Shown: in pieces, positions 1-7,674 of the stretch | Layout: the number at the start of each line of letters is the position of its first letter | Position numbering within the stretch: the first letter of the stretch is position 1 | Assembly: GCA_002418825.1 (NCBI GenBank) | Contig: DIEW01000097.1 | Location: 1 to 20,724, forward strand | Source: Syntrophaceae bacterium UBA5764 | GTDB taxonomy: Bacteria; Desulfobacterota; Syntrophia; Syntrophales; Smithellaceae | Length of the DNA stretch: 20,724 nucleotides | Reading direction: 5' to 3' | Notes under the pieces: model-generated | Database searches by the model: none | The model's input: only the letters and a program-made list of their open reading frames with translations | What the model was told of the DNA's origin: nothing | Made by a program: the position numbers and the translations under genes

Positions 1-684
1 CGGGCGACCAAGATTCTTATTGAGGATGAAACAGTAAAAGGGGTTCTTGTTATCAAGAACTTGCTCAAAAAGGGTGAAGCTCAGGTTCAAATTGATGCCC
101 AAGCGGTCATATGCAATGCCGGACCCTACACCACCCTCAAACTGGGAGGCGAGCAGAATTTCTGCCAAAGTCACATCAAAGACGTAAAGGAAACGCTAAA
201 AACTTTCCCCTGGCTTGCTTTTCAGGTATCCAGCAGCGCACCCATATTGCCCTCGAGCGGTATCGGGTTTGTTTCCGGTTCCCGTATTATAAATTGGTTG
301 CTTTCTCCCACGCTTCTTTGTCCTGAGCTTGCTCCCAAAGGCAAACACATCACTTACGTGGGCGCCTGGATACCGGCCAACCCGCCGTGGAATTTTTCCA
401 AGTATTTGGAAATGGCCATACAGGATGTTCGGGAGATTGCGCCGGACTATGATAAATACGTGGAGGAGATTCTGCACGTGGCCTATTTTATCCGTCAGGA
501 CTGGCCGATGTACCGCAGTTATGACGGGTATTCTTTATCATCTACGAAAACATCTGTAATTAATCTTTATAACGCGGGTGACGCAGTCTTTCCGCGAGGA
601 TGGTCCGGCCAGCCCGGTGCCGCCATGAGCGGCCGAAGAGTGGCGGAAGATATTCAGAAGCGGATAAGGCCTTCTGCGCGATAA
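1..684 (+). CDS. FAD-dependent oxidoreductase, phytoene dehydrogenase-like (C-terminal part)
   Basis: The reading frame is open from base 1, so the N-terminus, including the Rossmann GxGxxG dinucleotide-binding motif, lies outside the window; 227 residues are visible. The visible part starts with the region that typically reads as a strand of the FAD-binding fold (KILIEDETVKGV) followed by VICNAGPYTTL. It ends with NLYNAGDAVFPRGWSGQPGA, the C-terminal FAD-contacting segment seen in phytoene desaturase and amine-oxidase-like flavoproteins (COG1233 type). Such enzymes oxidise or isomerise hydrophobic substrates using FAD. The substrate here is unknown. The gene stands 167 nt upstream of a transporter binding-protein gene on the same strand, and a second, complete relative lies at 8637, so it probably belongs to the same catabolic locus. 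Family assignment is fairly safe; specific function is not. Confidence 0.8.
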   Translation, partial: RATKILIEDETVKGVLVIKNLLKKGEAQVQIDAQAVICNAGPYTTLKLGGEQNFCQSHIKDVKETLKTFPWLAFQVSSSAPILPSSGIGFVSGSRIINWLLSPTLLCPELAPKGKHITYVGAWIPANPPWNFSKYLEMAIQDVREIAPDYDKYVEEILHVAYFIRQDWPMYRSYDGYSLSSTKTSVINLYNAGDAVFPRGWSGQPGAAMSGRRVAEDIQKRIRPSAR

Positions 685-851
685 GTGAGCGAGGAAGAAA
701 AGGTTAGGAGATGCTTGGAGAGGCAGGCAAAAAGGACAAAATGGATTTTAATGCGTGGGTACATGTCTGACAATGAAGTGATCCTGAAGAGGCGTAAGTT
801 GGATGCTTTAAATTGTTTGCCGGACATAAAATAGAAAAGGAGGGAAAAGTT

Positions 852-2201
852 ATGCAGAAACACAAGGCAAGTTGGATGTATTCTTGGGCGGCATGCCTTC
901 TTGGATTCCTGGCGGTTTTGATATTTTCCTCGCCGGGTTTAGCGAAGGAGGAAGAAGTTGTCAAAGTAGGTGTGGTGGCCGCAATTAAGCATATGATGGG
1001 GCAACAGACCTGGGCCGGTGCGGAAATGGCTGCTGAAGAGATAAATGCTGCCGGCGGCATCAAAGTAGGCGGTAAAACTTATAAGATTGAACTGGTAAAG
1101 GCGGATTCTAATGAATGGGCCAGCATTTCCGATGCAGTTGGGGCCATGGAGCGTGTTATCACTTTGGACAAGGTAAAGATGGTTATGGGTGGCTACCGTT
1201 CGGAAGCCGTTTTGGCCATGCAGGACGTGGCTGCTGAATACAAGACTATTTACTTCAGCATCGGGGCGGGTCATTCACAGATTGCCCTCCGTCTTGTCCA
1301 GGATTATGAAAAATATAAATACTGGTTTCGTGGAGGAAAGCCGCAGTCGTTGTATGGAGGCATTGTAGGTATTGCAGTGGTTGATATGGTGGCCAACAAA
1401 TTCAAAAAAGAGTTAGGAATTGAAAAACCGAAAGTGGCCATGATTGCTGAAAAAGTTTTGTGGGCTGACGAAACGTTGAAATTCATGAAAATGATGTGTG
1501 AAAAAAAATTGGGTCTTGAGGTTGTTTACGTCACGCAACCCTCTAACGCGAGTAATGATCTCCGGGTAGAACTCAATGCCGCCAAGGCTTCGGGAGCCCA
1601 TATCCTCATTCATTTGGTTTCTGGTCCCGTTGGTGTGGCATTCGGACGTCAGTGGGGCAGTCTGAAGATTCCCCTTGCTGCGGTGGGATATAACGCGGAA
1701 GCTATGAAAAAGGAATACTGGAAGACGACCGAAGGTCTTTGTGAGTATGAAGCTTTGGTGGACTATGTGTCCAGCGCTGCCGTTAATGAAAGAAGCGTAA
1801 AATTCTGGAAAAATTATGAGAAAAAATACAATGATTATCCCATGGAATGTGCTCTTTCTTATAACCACTTGTACCAGTGGAAGGAATCAGTTGAAAAGGC
1901 CGGAACTTTTGATGCCGATAAAGTCATTGTCGAACTCTTGAAAAACAGGTTTGAAGGTCCCGGTGGTGTATATCGTTATGAACCCAAAGACGCTAAATTC
2001 CCGCATGACCTTGTATGGGCGCCGGATGGAGCTAGCACTTACGGTATTCAGTGGCGCAAAGGCGAGAAGAAAACAATCTGGCCTGATGGGAATGCTTTGA
2101 CCTGGTTTGGAGATCCGAGATGGAAAGGTATCCGGTTTAAGGGAACCGTGGATTATGCGTTCCCGCCGTGGGTTGTCGATTACTGGAAGAAAAATAAGTA
2201 A
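852..2201 (+). CDS. Periplasmic substrate-binding protein of a Liv-type ABC transporter
   Basis: This 449-residue protein is the extracytoplasmic ligand-binding component of a branched-chain amino acid-type (HAAT) ABC transporter. The N-terminus is a signal peptide: positive MQKHK, a hydrophobic stretch, then a likely cleavage after SSPGLA (residue 31). The mature part begins VVKVGVVAAI and continues with GAEMAAEEINAAGG, the hallmark start of type I periplasmic binding proteins. An in-frame ATG at 813 exists, but the ATG at 852 follows AGGAGGG (838-844) at 7 nt spacing and begins a proper signal peptide. At 449 residues it is longer than E. coli LivK (about 370), as in many Liv-like proteins that bind aromatic or other organic acids. 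The neighbouring acyl-CoA ligase favours a carboxylic acid ligand over an amino acid, but this is inference. Confidence 0.93.
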   Translation: MQKHKASWMYSWAACLLGFLAVLIFSSPGLAKEEEVVKVGVVAAIKHMMGQQTWAGAEMAAEEINAAGGIKVGGKTYKIELVKADSNEWASISDAVGAMERVITLDKVKMVMGGYRSEAVLAMQDVAAEYKTIYFSIGAGHSQIALRLVQDYEKYKYWFRGGKPQSLYGGIVGIAVVDMVANKFKKELGIEKPKVAMIAEKVLWADETLKFMKMMCEKKLGLEVVYVTQPSNASNDLRVELNAAKASGAHILIHLVSGPVGVAFGRQWGSLKIPLAAVGYNAEAMKKEYWKTTEGLCEYEALVDYVSSAAVNERSVKFWKNYEKKYNDYPMECALSYNHLYQWKESVEKAGTFDADKVIVELLKNRFEGPGGVYRYEPKDAKFPHDLVWAPDGASTYGIQWRKGEKKTIWPDGNALTWFGDPRWKGIRFKGTVDYAFPPWVVDYWKKNK

Positions 2202-2219
2202 TTTTTGAATCGTTTTGAG

Positions 2220-2258
2220 CCCGCTACTCCGGAAAGATTAGGTTTCCGGAGTGGCGGG
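2220..2258 (+). promoter_or_regulatory. Long perfect hairpin between the binding-protein gene and livH
   Basis: The arms CCCGCTACTCCGGAAA (2220-2235) and TTTCCGGAGTGGCGGG (2243-2258) pair over 16 bp with a single G-U wobble, around the 7-nt loop GATTAGG. It starts 19 nt after the binding-protein stop codon. No U-run follows the right arm, so it does not look like a simple intrinsic terminator. In many ABC transporter operons a hairpin here stabilises the upstream mRNA or gives partial termination, so that binding protein exceeds permease. That role is inferred. The hairpin also covers the GTG at 2251, which argues against it being the livH start. Confidence 0.8.
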
Positions 2259-2343
2259 CGGTTCAGACGCCGGTTGCTGGGGTAAGTTTTTGGCCGGCTC
2301 TGCGGGTGGGGTTAGATTTAAAGAAATCGGAGGTAAACTAATT

Positions 2344-3216
2344 GTGCTGTTTGCTATTTTTATAAATGGTTTGCTGTACGGAGGAACCTACGCTCTTTTG
2401 GCCGTGGGCTTTGCATTGGTGTTCGGAGTCGCGAAAATCGTCAATATGGCCCACACGGGTTTTTATATGATGTCTGCCTATCTTATTTTCATCGGAGTAT
2501 CCGTATTAGGTTATCCGCTAATAGTTGCGGTGCTTCTTACTGTGGTGGGCGCCGGTCTTATCGGCGTTATCGCTTACCGGCTATTCTTGGATAGAATCAA
2601 GGAGCACGAAACCGCCGTTATGATTGTCAGTGTGGGATTGGCGCTTCTGATTCAGGAACTTTTGCTACTGTTCTTTGGCGGTCATTACAAGGCTATACCA
2701 CCTTTTATCCACGGGTTTATTACTATAAGCGATCAACAAGTTTCATATCAGTCTATTCTAGCCATTGTTGTCAGTGCGGTTGCCCTACTCGTCGTATGGT
2801 TTCTGCTGTCGAAAACCATGCTCGGTATTGCCATCCGGGCTGCAGCGGAAGACCGGGAGGCGGCAAGTCTTATGGGATTCAACGTGGGACGGATCAGCAT
2901 GATTATAATGGGTATATCCGTCGTTTTGGCCGCGGTAGCCAGTTCCGTTGCGGCATCAATTTTTACGATTTTCCCCACGATGTGGCTGCACCCTCTGGTG
3001 ATTGTACTGGCGGCGGTTATCTTGGGCGGTCTGGGAAGCATTAAAGGAAGTGTAATTGGGGCGCTTATTCTTGGATTTGCGGAAAGTATAGTAGTTTTGA
3101 CGGTACCCAAAGGAGGATATCTTGGTGGCGTTGTTTCTCTGTGCATCATGATTGTAATTCTTATGATAAGGCCTGAAGGATTGTTTGGTATTACTTTTGA
3201 AGAAGAGAGGCTGTGA
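2344..3216 (+). CDS. livH: Branched-chain amino acid-type ABC transporter permease LivH
   Basis: This 290-residue inner-membrane permease is one of two that form the channel of the Liv-type importer. It begins VLFAIFINGLLYGGTYALLA, the standard LivH opening, and has about eight hydrophobic segments. The conserved GGLGSIKGSVIGA motif near the C-terminus is the cytoplasmic loop thought to contact the ATPases. The reading frame extends upstream to a GTG at 2251, but that codon lies inside the hairpin. GTG 2344 has GGAGGT (2329-2334) 9 nt upstream and gives the normal family length, so I chose it. The stop codon overlaps the livM start by one base (TGATG), implying translational coupling. Assignment to the permease family is very safe; substrate specificity cannot be read from sequence. 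Confidence 0.94.
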   Translation: MLFAIFINGLLYGGTYALLAVGFALVFGVAKIVNMAHTGFYMMSAYLIFIGVSVLGYPLIVAVLLTVVGAGLIGVIAYRLFLDRIKEHETAVMIVSVGLALLIQELLLLFFGGHYKAIPPFIHGFITISDQQVSYQSILAIVVSAVALLVVWFLLSKTMLGIAIRAAAEDREAASLMGFNVGRISMIIMGISVVLAAVASSVAASIFTIFPTMWLHPLVIVLAAVILGGLGSIKGSVIGALILGFAESIVVLTVPKGGYLGGVVSLCIMIVILMIRPEGLFGITFEEERL

Positions 3217-4289
3217 TGATCAATTATTTTCGTTTATGGTATCGCTATTTTCAAGTGGAAGTTTTGTCAATCCCTAGTAGGGTCATCGCTTTAATTTTTT
3301 TTATTGTTATTGGCGCGTTGCCTTTTTTTACGCAATCTCCGCAGGTGCTGCGGATTCTGATTTTAGCCGGTATTTACGCCATCTACGCGGTTAGCTGGGA
3401 TTTGCTTGCGGGGCATACCGGTCAGATCAGTCTTGGCCATGGATTGTTTTTCGCCGTTACCGGGTACATAGCCGCTTTGCTCAATTTGCATCTGGGATTT
3501 GGACCGTGGCTCACTATACCCATAGGTGCTCTTTGTGCTGTGGTGGTAGGGCTGATTGTAGGCATTCCCGCGTTGCGTTTGAGGGGATTTTACCTGGCTT
3601 TGGTTACGCTTGCCTTCCCCATCATTTTGACGGGTATTATATTCATATATCCTGATTTCACCGGAGGTGAACTCGGGCTTTTTGGCATTTCTCGGTTGTC
3701 GCCATCCCGGTTAACCGATACATATATTGTTTACGTCGTTATGCTTTTTTCTGTCTTTATTATGTACAAGCTTACCGATGCCACAAGCAAATTTGTTCGT
3801 ACAGGCTTGGTCTTTCAGGCTATACGCGAGGATGAAATCTCTGCCCGAAAATCCGGAATCAACACGGTCAAATACAAATTGCTGGCTTATTCTGTGAGCG
3901 CTTTCTTCGCAGGGATAGCAGGTGGTATGTATGCCCATTTTCTCAAAATCATGGGACCGTCTACTTTGGAATTGACTTTTTCATTCCAGGCCGTACTGTG
4001 GGCAATTTTTGGGGGCATGGGTACTATCTACGGAGCCGTGGTGGGGGTATATACACTGTTTCCGTTTATGGAGGTTCTTCGATTTTTTCCCTTGGGTGAC
4101 GAAATCCGTGGCGTTCTTTTTGCTTCGGTTCTTATTATAATATTACTTTTCATGCCCGAGGGAATAGGTGTGTGGGTCAGGGACAAAATCGAAATTACCT
4201 GTCCCCGTTGCAAAGAAATCAATATCGCCCGTCGCAAGCGTTGTCGGATCTGTAATGCTCAGCTGCGCCTGGATGATCAATCTTCATAG
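3216..4289 (+). CDS. livM: Branched-chain amino acid-type ABC transporter permease LivM with C-terminal zinc-ribbon tail
   Basis: This 357-residue protein is the second permease of the importer. Family features are WDLLAGHTGQISLGHGLFFA near residue 65 and GGMGTIYGAVVGVYTL near residue 270, among about eight to ten membrane segments. The chain does not end after the last membrane helix and PEGIGVWVRDKIE. It continues into a cytoplasmic tail with CPRC (C329, C332) and CRIC (C343, C346), a CX2C-X10-CX2C pattern typical of small zinc ribbons. LivM proteins normally lack this. ATG 3216 is preferred over the GTG at 3213 because GAGAGG (3205-3210) is only 2 nt from the GTG but 5 nt from the ATG. It overlaps the livH stop, and an AMP-ligase gene follows 20 nt downstream. 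Confidence 0.93.
   Translation: MINYFRLWYRYFQVEVLSIPSRVIALIFFIVIGALPFFTQSPQVLRILILAGIYAIYAVSWDLLAGHTGQISLGHGLFFAVTGYIAALLNLHLGFGPWLTIPIGALCAVVVGLIVGIPALRLRGFYLALVTLAFPIILTGIIFIYPDFTGGELGLFGISRLSPSRLTDTYIVYVVMLFSVFIMYKLTDATSKFVRTGLVFQAIREDEISARKSGINTVKYKLLAYSVSAFFAGIAGGMYAHFLKIMGPSTLELTFSFQAVLWAIFGGMGTIYGAVVGVYTLFPFMEVLRFFPLGDEIRGVLFASVLIIILLFMPEGIGVWVRDKIEITCPRCKEINIARRKRCRICNAQLRLDDQSS
4200..4256 (+). other. Zinc-ribbon-like four-cysteine motif encoded at the LivM C-terminus
   Basis: Codons for C329-P-R-C332 and C343-R-I-C346 are separated by ten mostly basic and polar residues (KEINIARRKR). The spacing matches the treble or ribbon zinc-binding knuckle pairs found in many small bacterial zinc ribbons. 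Zinc binding is predicted from the pattern only. The tail lies after the last predicted membrane segment, so it probably faces the cytoplasm, where it could contact the ATPases or the acyl-CoA ligase encoded next door. Confidence 0.7.
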
Positions 4290-4309
4290 CTCAAGGAGGT
4301 CGTGATTAA

Positions 4310-6001
4310 ATGTTGTACGAAGAAAAACCGTGGCTCAAAAACTATCCTCCGGGAGTTCCTCACAAACTGGATATTCCCCTGGATACCGTGGGTGAGGCAT
4401 TCGATCGCTCTACGGAGTGTTGGGCCAACCAAGATGCAATTGTTTTTTATGGGAAAACTATTAAATACAAAGAATTGAGAGATAAAGTGGACCGTTTAGC
4501 CACGGCCCTTTCCAAAATGGGTGTCAAGAAAGGTGACGTGGTGGCCTTTCTTCTCCTAAACTCACCGGAGCATATAATTGCTTTTTTTGCCGTGCTTAAG
4601 CTGGGGGCCATCGTAACCCCAATCAGTCCTGTATATGTTTCCAGTGAAATCAAACATCAAATCGAAGATTCAGGTGCCCAAACTTTGATTTGTCAAGATT
4701 TCCTCTATCAAAATGTGGAACGAACGGGTATTTCATTCAAAAACATCATTCTGACAAATATTGCTGATTCGCTTCCCAGGTTGAAACGTATGTTTGGGAA
4801 GAGCATCGTCAGAAAAGATTATGAAAAAATGGTAGCGCAGACAAAAACATCTCTCAAGAACGTGGATTTTCATATGATGAAGGACCTCATAGAAGAAAAT
4901 CCGCCGGAACCACCCTCTGTGAAAATTAATGTCAAGGAAGACGTCGCTACGCTCCCGTTCACAGGAGGGACCACCGGTGTCCCCAAAGGTGTTATGATTA
5001 CCCATCACAATCTCATTTCTCACAATTGGCAATATTTCAGCTTCTATCCTTTTATTGAGGCGGGAAAGGAGGTCCTCGTGGCGTATATGCCTTTTTATCA
5101 CGCCGGAGGGCAGACCATGGTTCTTCAGGGAGTATTCCGGGGATATAAGCTTGTAGTTCTCACGACACCTGAGCCTGATGATATCCTCCATTCCTGTGTG
5201 CTTCATGGCGCTACGTTTTTTCAAGGGACACCGGCAATATATGAGGTTTTTAAGGATTATAAAAAAGCAAGAATAGTGCATTGGCGGAAACTTAAGATTA
5301 TTACCAGCGGCGCCGATACCCTAAATGAAAGCACAGCGTTGGATTGGAAAGATAAGACAGGGACTGAACTTCACGACATCTATGGTTTAACCGAGCTGAC
5401 ATGTCTCAGCCATGGTAGTCCCTTGGGGAAAAATAAAATCGGGTCCATCGGCATTCCTTTCCCCAATCTGGATGCAGCTATATTGGATGCGGAAAAGGAC
5501 GAATTTGTACCGGTAGGAGAAATGGGTGAAATTGCCGTTTCTGGACCATCTGTTACCACCGGCTACTGGAAACAGCCTAGCGCTACTGCTGAGTGCAGGG
5601 TGACCCTTGGTGGCAAGACATGGTGGCGCACCGGCGATTTGGGAAGGATGGAAGAGGACGGATATTTCTATATTTATGACAGGAAGCGTGATCTTATTAA
5701 GTATAAAGGCTTACGAGTATATGCCCGGGAAGTGGAAGAAGTTCTTAAGACTAACCCGAAGATTAAGGAAGCAGGGGTCGTTGGTGTTCCGGATGTGAAG
5801 GTAGGGCAACTGGTCAAGGCTTTTGTGGTACTGGAATCCGAAGCTCGAGGCATGATTTCGGAGCAAGATATTATGGATTACTGTAGAAAAAATTTGGCGC
5901 CATATAAGGTCCCGAAAATTGTTGAATTCGTCGGTGAAATTCCCAAAACCGACGTGGGAAAGGTGTCGAGAAGAGAACTTAAAGAAGGACAGGAGTTATA
6001 G
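4310..6001 (+). CDS. AMP-forming acyl-CoA synthetase (long-chain fatty acid or aromatic acid CoA ligase type)
   Basis: This 563-residue adenylate-forming enzyme activates a carboxylic acid with ATP to an acyl-AMP and then forms the CoA thioester. Visible motifs are the phosphate-binding loop TGGTTGVPKG (from residue 218), YGLTE (358-362), RTGD (440-443) with the following hinge region DRKRDLIKYKGLRVY, and the C-terminal catalytic lysine in PKTDVGKVSRREL (K551). All are intact, so the enzyme should be active. Start ATG 4310 has AAGGAGGT (4293-4300) 9 nt upstream. It sits between livM and livG inside one transcription unit, with 20 nt and 2 nt gaps. This implies that the imported compound is converted to a CoA thioester on entry. 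Substrate class (fatty, aromatic or isoprenoid acid) cannot be fixed from sequence. Confidence 0.93.
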   Translation: MLYEEKPWLKNYPPGVPHKLDIPLDTVGEAFDRSTECWANQDAIVFYGKTIKYKELRDKVDRLATALSKMGVKKGDVVAFLLLNSPEHIIAFFAVLKLGAIVTPISPVYVSSEIKHQIEDSGAQTLICQDFLYQNVERTGISFKNIILTNIADSLPRLKRMFGKSIVRKDYEKMVAQTKTSLKNVDFHMMKDLIEENPPEPPSVKINVKEDVATLPFTGGTTGVPKGVMITHHNLISHNWQYFSFYPFIEAGKEVLVAYMPFYHAGGQTMVLQGVFRGYKLVVLTTPEPDDILHSCVLHGATFFQGTPAIYEVFKDYKKARIVHWRKLKIITSGADTLNESTALDWKDKTGTELHDIYGLTELTCLSHGSPLGKNKIGSIGIPFPNLDAAILDAEKDEFVPVGEMGEIAVSGPSVTTGYWKQPSATAECRVTLGGKTWWRTGDLGRMEEDGYFYIYDRKRDLIKYKGLRVYAREVEEVLKTNPKIKEAGVVGVPDVKVGQLVKAFVVLESEARGMISEQDIMDYCRKNLAPYKVPKIVEFVGEIPKTDVGKVSRRELKEGQEL

Positions 6002-6003
6002 AC

Positions 6004-6783
6004 ATGGGAACACCGTTGCTTAGAGTTGAAGACGTAGGTAAAAATTTTGGAGGTTTGAGTGCCCTCAGCAATATTACTTTCGATATCGGCGATGATGAGA
6101 TGGTTGGTCTAATCGGTCCTAACGGTGCCGGCAAATCTACACTTATTCGAATTATTACAAGTGTTCTCAAGCCTACTTACGGCACCGTCAAATTTAAAAG
6201 TCGAGATATTACGGGATTGCCTATTTCGGATATTGTTAATATGGGAATTGCATCGACCGCCCAGATTGTTAAACCTTTCCGGAGACTTCCGGTTATTTCC
6301 AACGCCATGGTGTCGTGTCTTTGTCCGCGAATCAGGCGCACGGGAGATTGGGTGAAATCTGTTGAGCTTAGAGCCAGGGACGCGCTGGAGTTTTGCGGTA
6401 TTGCGGACTTGGCTTTGGAGAGCGCGTCGGTACTGTCTCACGGTGACCTCAAGCGACTGGAATTGGCTAGAGCTATTGCTACCGAACCGGAGTTGCTTTT
6501 ACTTGATGAGCCTTTTGGTGGCTTGAACCAAGCGGAGACTACTCTTATCGCCAAGTCACTCAGGCGATTGCATAAGGGAGGACGTTTCGGCCGTTTGCAC
6601 AGCGAAGGACCAAGCATGCTTATTGTCGAACACAAACTGGCCGATCTTATGAAAATTGTAGACCGGGTGATTGTCATTGATCTGGGTAGGATCATCGCCG
6701 TGGGCACCCCCGAAGAAATTGTGAGGAATCGGGAAGTTGTCAAGGCATATATCGGAAAGGAGGAAGGGCAACTTGTATCTTGA
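6004..6783 (+). CDS. livG: Branched-chain amino acid-type ABC transporter ATP-binding protein LivG
   Basis: This 259-residue ATPase powers the LivHM permeases. It has Walker A GPNGAGKST (residues 38-46), the ABC signature as LSHGD (144-148) in place of LSGGQ, Walker B LLLLDEP with D168/E169, and the switch histidine in LIVEHKL. The C-terminal ending VGTPEEIV...VKAYIG is typical of LivG. Compared with common LivG proteins it has a short insert, GGRFGRLHSEG, just before the strand leading to the switch histidine. Start ATG 6004 follows AGGAG (5991-5995) at 8 nt and is only 2 nt after the ligase stop. Its 3' end overlaps the livF start by 11 nt. Identification is secure; the histidine in the signature motif is a tolerated variant in this family. 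Confidence 0.93.
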   Translation: MGTPLLRVEDVGKNFGGLSALSNITFDIGDDEMVGLIGPNGAGKSTLIRIITSVLKPTYGTVKFKSRDITGLPISDIVNMGIASTAQIVKPFRRLPVISNAMVSCLCPRIRRTGDWVKSVELRARDALEFCGIADLALESASVLSHGDLKRLELARAIATEPELLLLDEPFGGLNQAETTLIAKSLRRLHKGGRFGRLHSEGPSMLIVEHKLADLMKIVDRVIVIDLGRIIAVGTPEEIVRNREVVKAYIGKEEGQLVS

Positions 6784-7516
6784 AGTTAAGAACCTCAGTG
6801 TTTATTATGATACCGCCGTTGTGCTGAATGACGTTAGCCTATACGTGAACAAAGGAGAATTTGCAGCAATGGTTGGGCCTAACGGCGCAGGGAAAAGCAC
6901 GTGTTTAAAGGCCATGGCTGGTTTAATCCAATGGCAAATTGATACTCTCAAGGGCACAAGACTTGGGAAAATCACCTTGAAAGGAAGCGTAAAATTTAAT
7001 GGAGAAGAATTGATCAGTCTTCCGGCGCATGAAATCGCCAAACGAGGATTGATTTTGTGTCCCGAAAGAGGGAAACCGTTTCGGGAGATGACGGTTATAG
7101 AAAATCTTAAGGCCGGCGCAGTACTCAACCAAAAGAATATGAAGGAAAATATCGAGAAATGTTTTAGACTGTTTCCCATATTAGAGAAGCGTAAAGATCA
7201 AGTTTCCGGAACTCTCTCCGGTGGGGAAATTACGATGCTCGCCATAGCGCGTTCTCTCATGGCCGATTTAAAGTTACTTTTGATTGACGAACCGTCTGTT
7301 GGTTTGGCACCTAAGGTCAAGGCGGACTTATTCGATCGTATCAAAAGCGTAAACGAGATGGGAATAACTATTCTGCTTGTCGAACAAGATGTAAGCTTCG
7401 CGTTTGATCTTTCCGAGCGAAATTATGTCATTTCTCGAGGAAAACTGGTAGCCGAAGGCACCTCGAAGGAGCTCATGGCTGACGAGTTAATGAGGAAGAC
7501 CTATCTGGGAATGTAA
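6773..7516 (+). CDS. livF: Branched-chain amino acid-type ABC transporter ATP-binding protein LivF
   Basis: This 247-residue protein is the second ATPase of the importer. Motifs are Walker A GPNGAGKST (35-43), signature LSGGE (148-152), Walker B LLLIDEP with D172/E173, and the switch histidine position replaced by glutamine in LLVEQDV, which is normal for LivF. The most likely start is TTG 6773, because AAGGAGGA (6757-6764) lies 8 nt upstream and the protein then begins directly with YLEVKNLSVYY. A farther in-frame TTG at 6737 lacks such a site. A segment of roughly 15 extra residues (around QWQIDTLKGTRLGK) follows Walker A relative to E. coli LivF. The gene overlaps livG by 11 nt and is the last of the packed transporter cluster; a 158-nt gap follows. 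Confidence 0.92.
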   Translation: MYLEVKNLSVYYDTAVVLNDVSLYVNKGEFAAMVGPNGAGKSTCLKAMAGLIQWQIDTLKGTRLGKITLKGSVKFNGEELISLPAHEIAKRGLILCPERGKPFREMTVIENLKAGAVLNQKNMKENIEKCFRLFPILEKRKDQVSGTLSGGEITMLAIARSLMADLKLLLIDEPSVGLAPKVKADLFDRIKSVNEMGITILLVEQDVSFAFDLSERNYVISRGKLVAEGTSKELMADELMRKTYLGM

Positions 7517-7531
7517 AAAAGTTGTTCTAAA

Positions 7532-7562
7532 AAAATAATATCATAAAGAGCTATGTTATTTT
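7532..7562 (+). terminator. Possible weak AT-rich terminator after livF
   Basis: The segment AAAATAA (7532-7538) pairs with TTATTTT (7556-7562). An inner CATA/TATG stem is separated from it by a 3-nt bulge, around the loop AAGAGC. It lies 15 nt after the livF stop. The stem is almost entirely A-T and lacks a clear U-tract, so termination strength would be low. It may be chance pairing in AT-rich DNA. Confidence 0.25.
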
Positions 7563-7595
7563 AATTCAGGACTTCTTCGGCAGATTTGCCCAAAG

Positions 7596-7637
7596 GTTTA
7601 ATTTCCATCTAAAAGCATAAATTAAACGGATGGAAAT
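7596..7637 (+). promoter_or_regulatory. Two overlapping, mutually exclusive inverted repeats upstream of the SDR gene
   Basis: GTTTAATTT (7596-7604) is the exact reverse complement of AAATTAAAC (7619-7627). ATTTCCATC (7601-7609) is the exact reverse complement of GATGGAAAT (7629-7637). The two left arms share ATTT, so only one 9-bp stem can form at a time. The element lies 38 nt before the SDR start, in the 158-nt gap after livF. It could be an operator or an alternative-fold leader, but the region is AT-rich and chance is possible. Confidence 0.4.
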
Positions 7638-7674
7638 AAAAAAAATTTATAGTTTTTAGGAAAGGCATAGGCGC

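Noticed and set aside
715..742. TTGGAG-16 bp-CAAAAT as a promoter for the transporter cluster.
   Set aside because: It matches the consensus weakly (4/6 and 4/6), the spacing is not ideal, and co-transcription with the upstream gene is equally possible.
711..770. A 19-codon frame upstream of the binding-protein gene that could be a leader peptide.
   Set aside because: The ribosome-binding site is poorly placed, there is no run of regulatory codons and no attenuator hairpin follows it.
763..834. A 23-codon frame ending just before the binding-protein Shine-Dalgarno site.
   Set aside because: It has no ribosome-binding site and overlaps the other tiny frame; it looks like chance.
2251..2343. 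An N-terminal extension of LivH starting at GTG 2251.
   Set aside because: The GTG is buried in the hairpin stem, and the extension is glycine-rich and unlike LivH; GTG 2344 has a good ribosome-binding site.
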